Assembly: GCA_014529385.2 (NCBI GenBank)
Contig: CM043958.1
Span: 122,602,817-122,666,816, forward strand
DNA length: 64,000 nucleotides
From: Adiantum capillus-veneris
Lineage: Eukaryota; Streptophyta; Polypodiopsida; Polypodiales; Pteridaceae
Direction: 5' to 3'
The notes below the pieces were generated by a model. It saw only the letters and a program-made list of their open reading frames with translations. It was not told the origin of the DNA and searched no databases. Position 1 is the stretch's first letter, and every line of letters begins with the position of its first letter. The position numbers and the translations under genes were made by a program. This document shows positions 62,101 through 64,000 of this stretch, in pieces.

Positions 62101-63047
62101 TCAAAGGACAGGGAGAAGAAGACACTAAAGTTATCTCAATAGGATTACATCAAGAAAGTACTAGAAAGTTTTGCAATGCAAGATGCAAAACCGGTTTCTA
62201 TACCTTTGGCTAGTCACTTTAAACTAGCCAAGGATACGTATCCAAAGACACAAGAGGAGATAGCCTATATCTCTTAAAAAGCACTAGAAAGGTTTGCAAT
62301 GCAAGATGCAAAACCGGTTTCTATACCTTTGGCTAGTCACTTTAAACTAACCAAGATATGTATCCAAAGACACAAGAAGAGATAGCATATATGTATAAAG
62401 TTCTATATGTTGCAGCGGTAGGTTCTCTAATGTATGCTATGGTCTAGACAAGACCAGATATTGCACATGCAGTGGAAGTTGTAGTAGATTCATGGATAAT
62501 CTAGATAAAGAGCATTGGCAAGCTGTGTAGTAGATTCTAAGGTATCTAAAAGGGACAACAACGAATGTTTTATGTTTTGGAGGCACTGGTATTTTCTTGC
62601 AAGGGTATGTTGATGCAGATATGGCAGGTGACAAAGATACTCGAAGGAGCATTAATGGCTACGTCTTCACAGTTGTAAACATAGCAATAAGTTGGGCTTC
62701 AAAGTTGCAGAAAGTGGTTTCACTTTCTACTACGACAGTGAAATATATAGCTCTTACGGAGGCCAGCAAAGATATTTTGTGGCTTCACATATTCTTGGAG
62801 GATCTTGGATACAAACAAAACAATTGTGTCTTGTATAGCGCCAATCAAAGCACCATTCATCTTGCAAATAATTCAGCTTTTCACTTAAGGACAAAGCATA
62901 TAGAGGTGAGATATCAATGCTACGTACTCTTTTGAAAGAGAGACAGCTAAAGCTTCGAAAGGTGCACACAAGCGAAAATCTTGCTGACATGTTAACTAAG
63001 GTGGTTAACAAGGAGAAGTGTCATCTTCAATCGGCATTCAAGGATAA
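59159..63047 (+). pseudogene. Copia gag-pol, old copy, many stops and frameshifts
   Basis: The ATG at 59159 is in the family position and in frame (MAKVGKLNIEKF), followed by a stop within Gag (TTGA at 59216-59219). Recognisable blocks are the knuckle remnant (KKGHIKKDC, about 59857-59886), the protease position with DSR in place of DSG (about 60019) and pre-integrase AYECQRNANPS in a shifted frame. Integrase has lost about 80 bp after KKLE (near 60570), which removes the first catalytic Asp. RSDNGGKY follows (about 60697). Reverse transcriptase pieces lie at 61540-62100, where YVDD is reduced to CFDD (about 61976), and RNase H at 62600-62930. It also carries a 123-bp tandem duplication. Inactive. 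Confidence 0.93.
62159..62404 (+). repeat. 123-bp tandem duplication inside the old copia copy
   Basis: The segment starting CTAGAAAG-TTTGCAATGCAAG (62161) recurs at 62284, offset 123 bp, covering ATGCAAAACCGGTTTCTATACC to AGATAGC. The array copies have it once. Confidence 0.92.
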
Positions 63048-63083
63048 GAAGCTAGGATGGAAAGCAGTCTCCAAGTGGAATAT

Positions 63084-63757
63084 TGTTAGTATGGAGCATA
63101 TTCACCCCTTGTAATTTTTATTATCAAAAACGTATAATTGTAAGGCCCCCGTTATGAGAAGAATCAATCGTGCATGAGAAAAATCACTCGTCAAAATACA
63201 AAAAATTCATGTCCGATTGAGAGCTCGTCAGAATATTCCTTTTCATCAAAATATTGTGGCCGAACGACGGTCGAAAAGTGATCGAAAAAGGGCCGATCCG
63301 TTGGCCGTTAGTCGATGGCCAGTGCTGGTGGTCGGAAGTCTTTGGTTGGTGGCCAAATTCAATGGCCCGTGGGACAAGTTTCAAGCAGACTTATTTACGG
63401 ATATACATGAGCAAATGGTCAATTATTAAGCGGACTTGTCTACTCAAAGACGGCTACACATGGACGCATAGAGGGGTTCTACTTGGATTTATCTACACAA
63501 GGACAACTACACACGGTTGTCTCTCATGAGAGAGAGCAACCCATTTTGGTCTATAAAAGGAGGCCTCTTTCTACACACAAAACGGATTGTGGAGTTGGTG
63601 AAGCAAGATGTATGTGAGGTTGTAAGAGTGAAGCAAGACGGGAGTTCCATTAAGGGTATAATCCCTTTGTAACCTACTTTTAGCTTGAAGTGCAAAACCA
63701 TTGAGTGGTTGCTTTCCCACGGATGTAGCCCACATTGGGTGAACCACGAATATTGTG

Positions 63758-63826
<69 letters not shown>

Positions 63827-63903
63827 GTTCTCGTGAGAAAATTATCTCTTTCCATTAACTAAACCACTCTAGCCTCTACTTAGCTACGTCTTTATTCCTA
63901 ACA
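63084..63903 (+). repeat. 3' LTR of the old copia copy (820 bp)
   Basis: Starts TGTTAGTATGGAGC, ends TTCCTAACA. TATAAAAG at 63552-63559 and a long CT run at 63763-63823. Confidence 0.93.
63552..63559 (+). promoter_or_regulatory. TATA box of the old copia 3' LTR
   Basis: TATAAAAG in GGTCTATAAAAGGAGGCC. Confidence 0.6.
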
Positions 63904-64000
63904 ATACGCTGCTCTCCTTTTTAAGCATGGGATCTTCCAAGGATGATTCAGATAACACCAACCAGATCTTGTAAAATCTACATATTCTCTTCAAAGAAAT
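63904..64000. other. Right flank of the old copia copy
   Basis: 97 bases beyond the LTR; nothing recognised. Confidence 0.5.

Larger units (their letters stand above)
58331..63903 (+). mobile_element. Complete but decayed copia element of the same family as the left array (5573 bp)
   Basis: Left LTR 58331-59085, internal 59086-63083, right LTR 63084-63903. The five-base flanks are ATAAT and ATACG, which match in only three positions. Divergence from the left array is substantial and includes substitutions, stops and indels spread throughout, as expected of an old insertion. Confidence 0.95.

Overview
The window is repeat-rich nuclear DNA of a land plant. It holds Ty1/copia, Ty3/gypsy (one chromodomain relic and one element with two RNase H domains), L1-type LINE remains and one fragment of a host-type RNA helicase. 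I found no intact host gene, rRNA, tRNA or CRISPR. The species cannot be named from this sequence; the density of old and young LTR elements suggests a large genome.

Left part (1-14143): three copies of one copia element in tandem, sharing LTRs (internal-LTR-internal-LTR-internal-LTR). The third copy has a 1297-codon open gag-pol frame. The first two are nearly identical to it but are full of one- and two-base indels. The array ends at 14143 inside an older minus-strand short-LTR element (B). B is also interrupted by a relative, element A (14580-17080), with 150-bp LTRs, a Met-tRNA type primer site and a perfect 5-bp target duplication. B's LTR abuts a G-rich 18-bp repeat and a 5'-truncated copia relic (18195-21432) with a probable 3' LTR.

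Middle part (21.7-47.8 kb): mostly old, non-coding DNA. It holds CT/CA microsatellites, LINE reverse transcriptase debris (25697-26768), three copies of a 2-2.7 kb repeat family (28604-36792) plus a diverged fourth, a DEAD-box helicase pseudogene (about 37235-37700), two decayed gag-like frames (39310-40423 minus, 40705-41575 plus), a cluster of palindromic foldback modules (43281-43818), a 273-bp tandem duplication (44293-44838) and a chromovirus integrase/chromodomain relic (45520-46745).

Right part: a complete Ty3/gypsy element on the minus strand (47812-56498) with two 1.15-kb LTRs about 2.3 percent apart. It has long open gag-PR-RT-RNaseH-aRNaseH and integrase frames, but a changed reverse transcriptase catalytic box and a frame break before integrase. 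Then comes a complete, heavily decayed older copy (58331-63903) of the same copia family that forms the left-hand array. The layers rank by age: copia array (youngest), gypsy, then element A and the right-hand copia copy, then the relics.

The gag-pol genes are self-mobilising polyproteins and do not form a host pathway. No new defence or metabolic system was found. The most notable structures are the tandem array with its indel-only divergence, the foldback module cluster and the decayed frame with repeated W-[IV]-P-K motifs.
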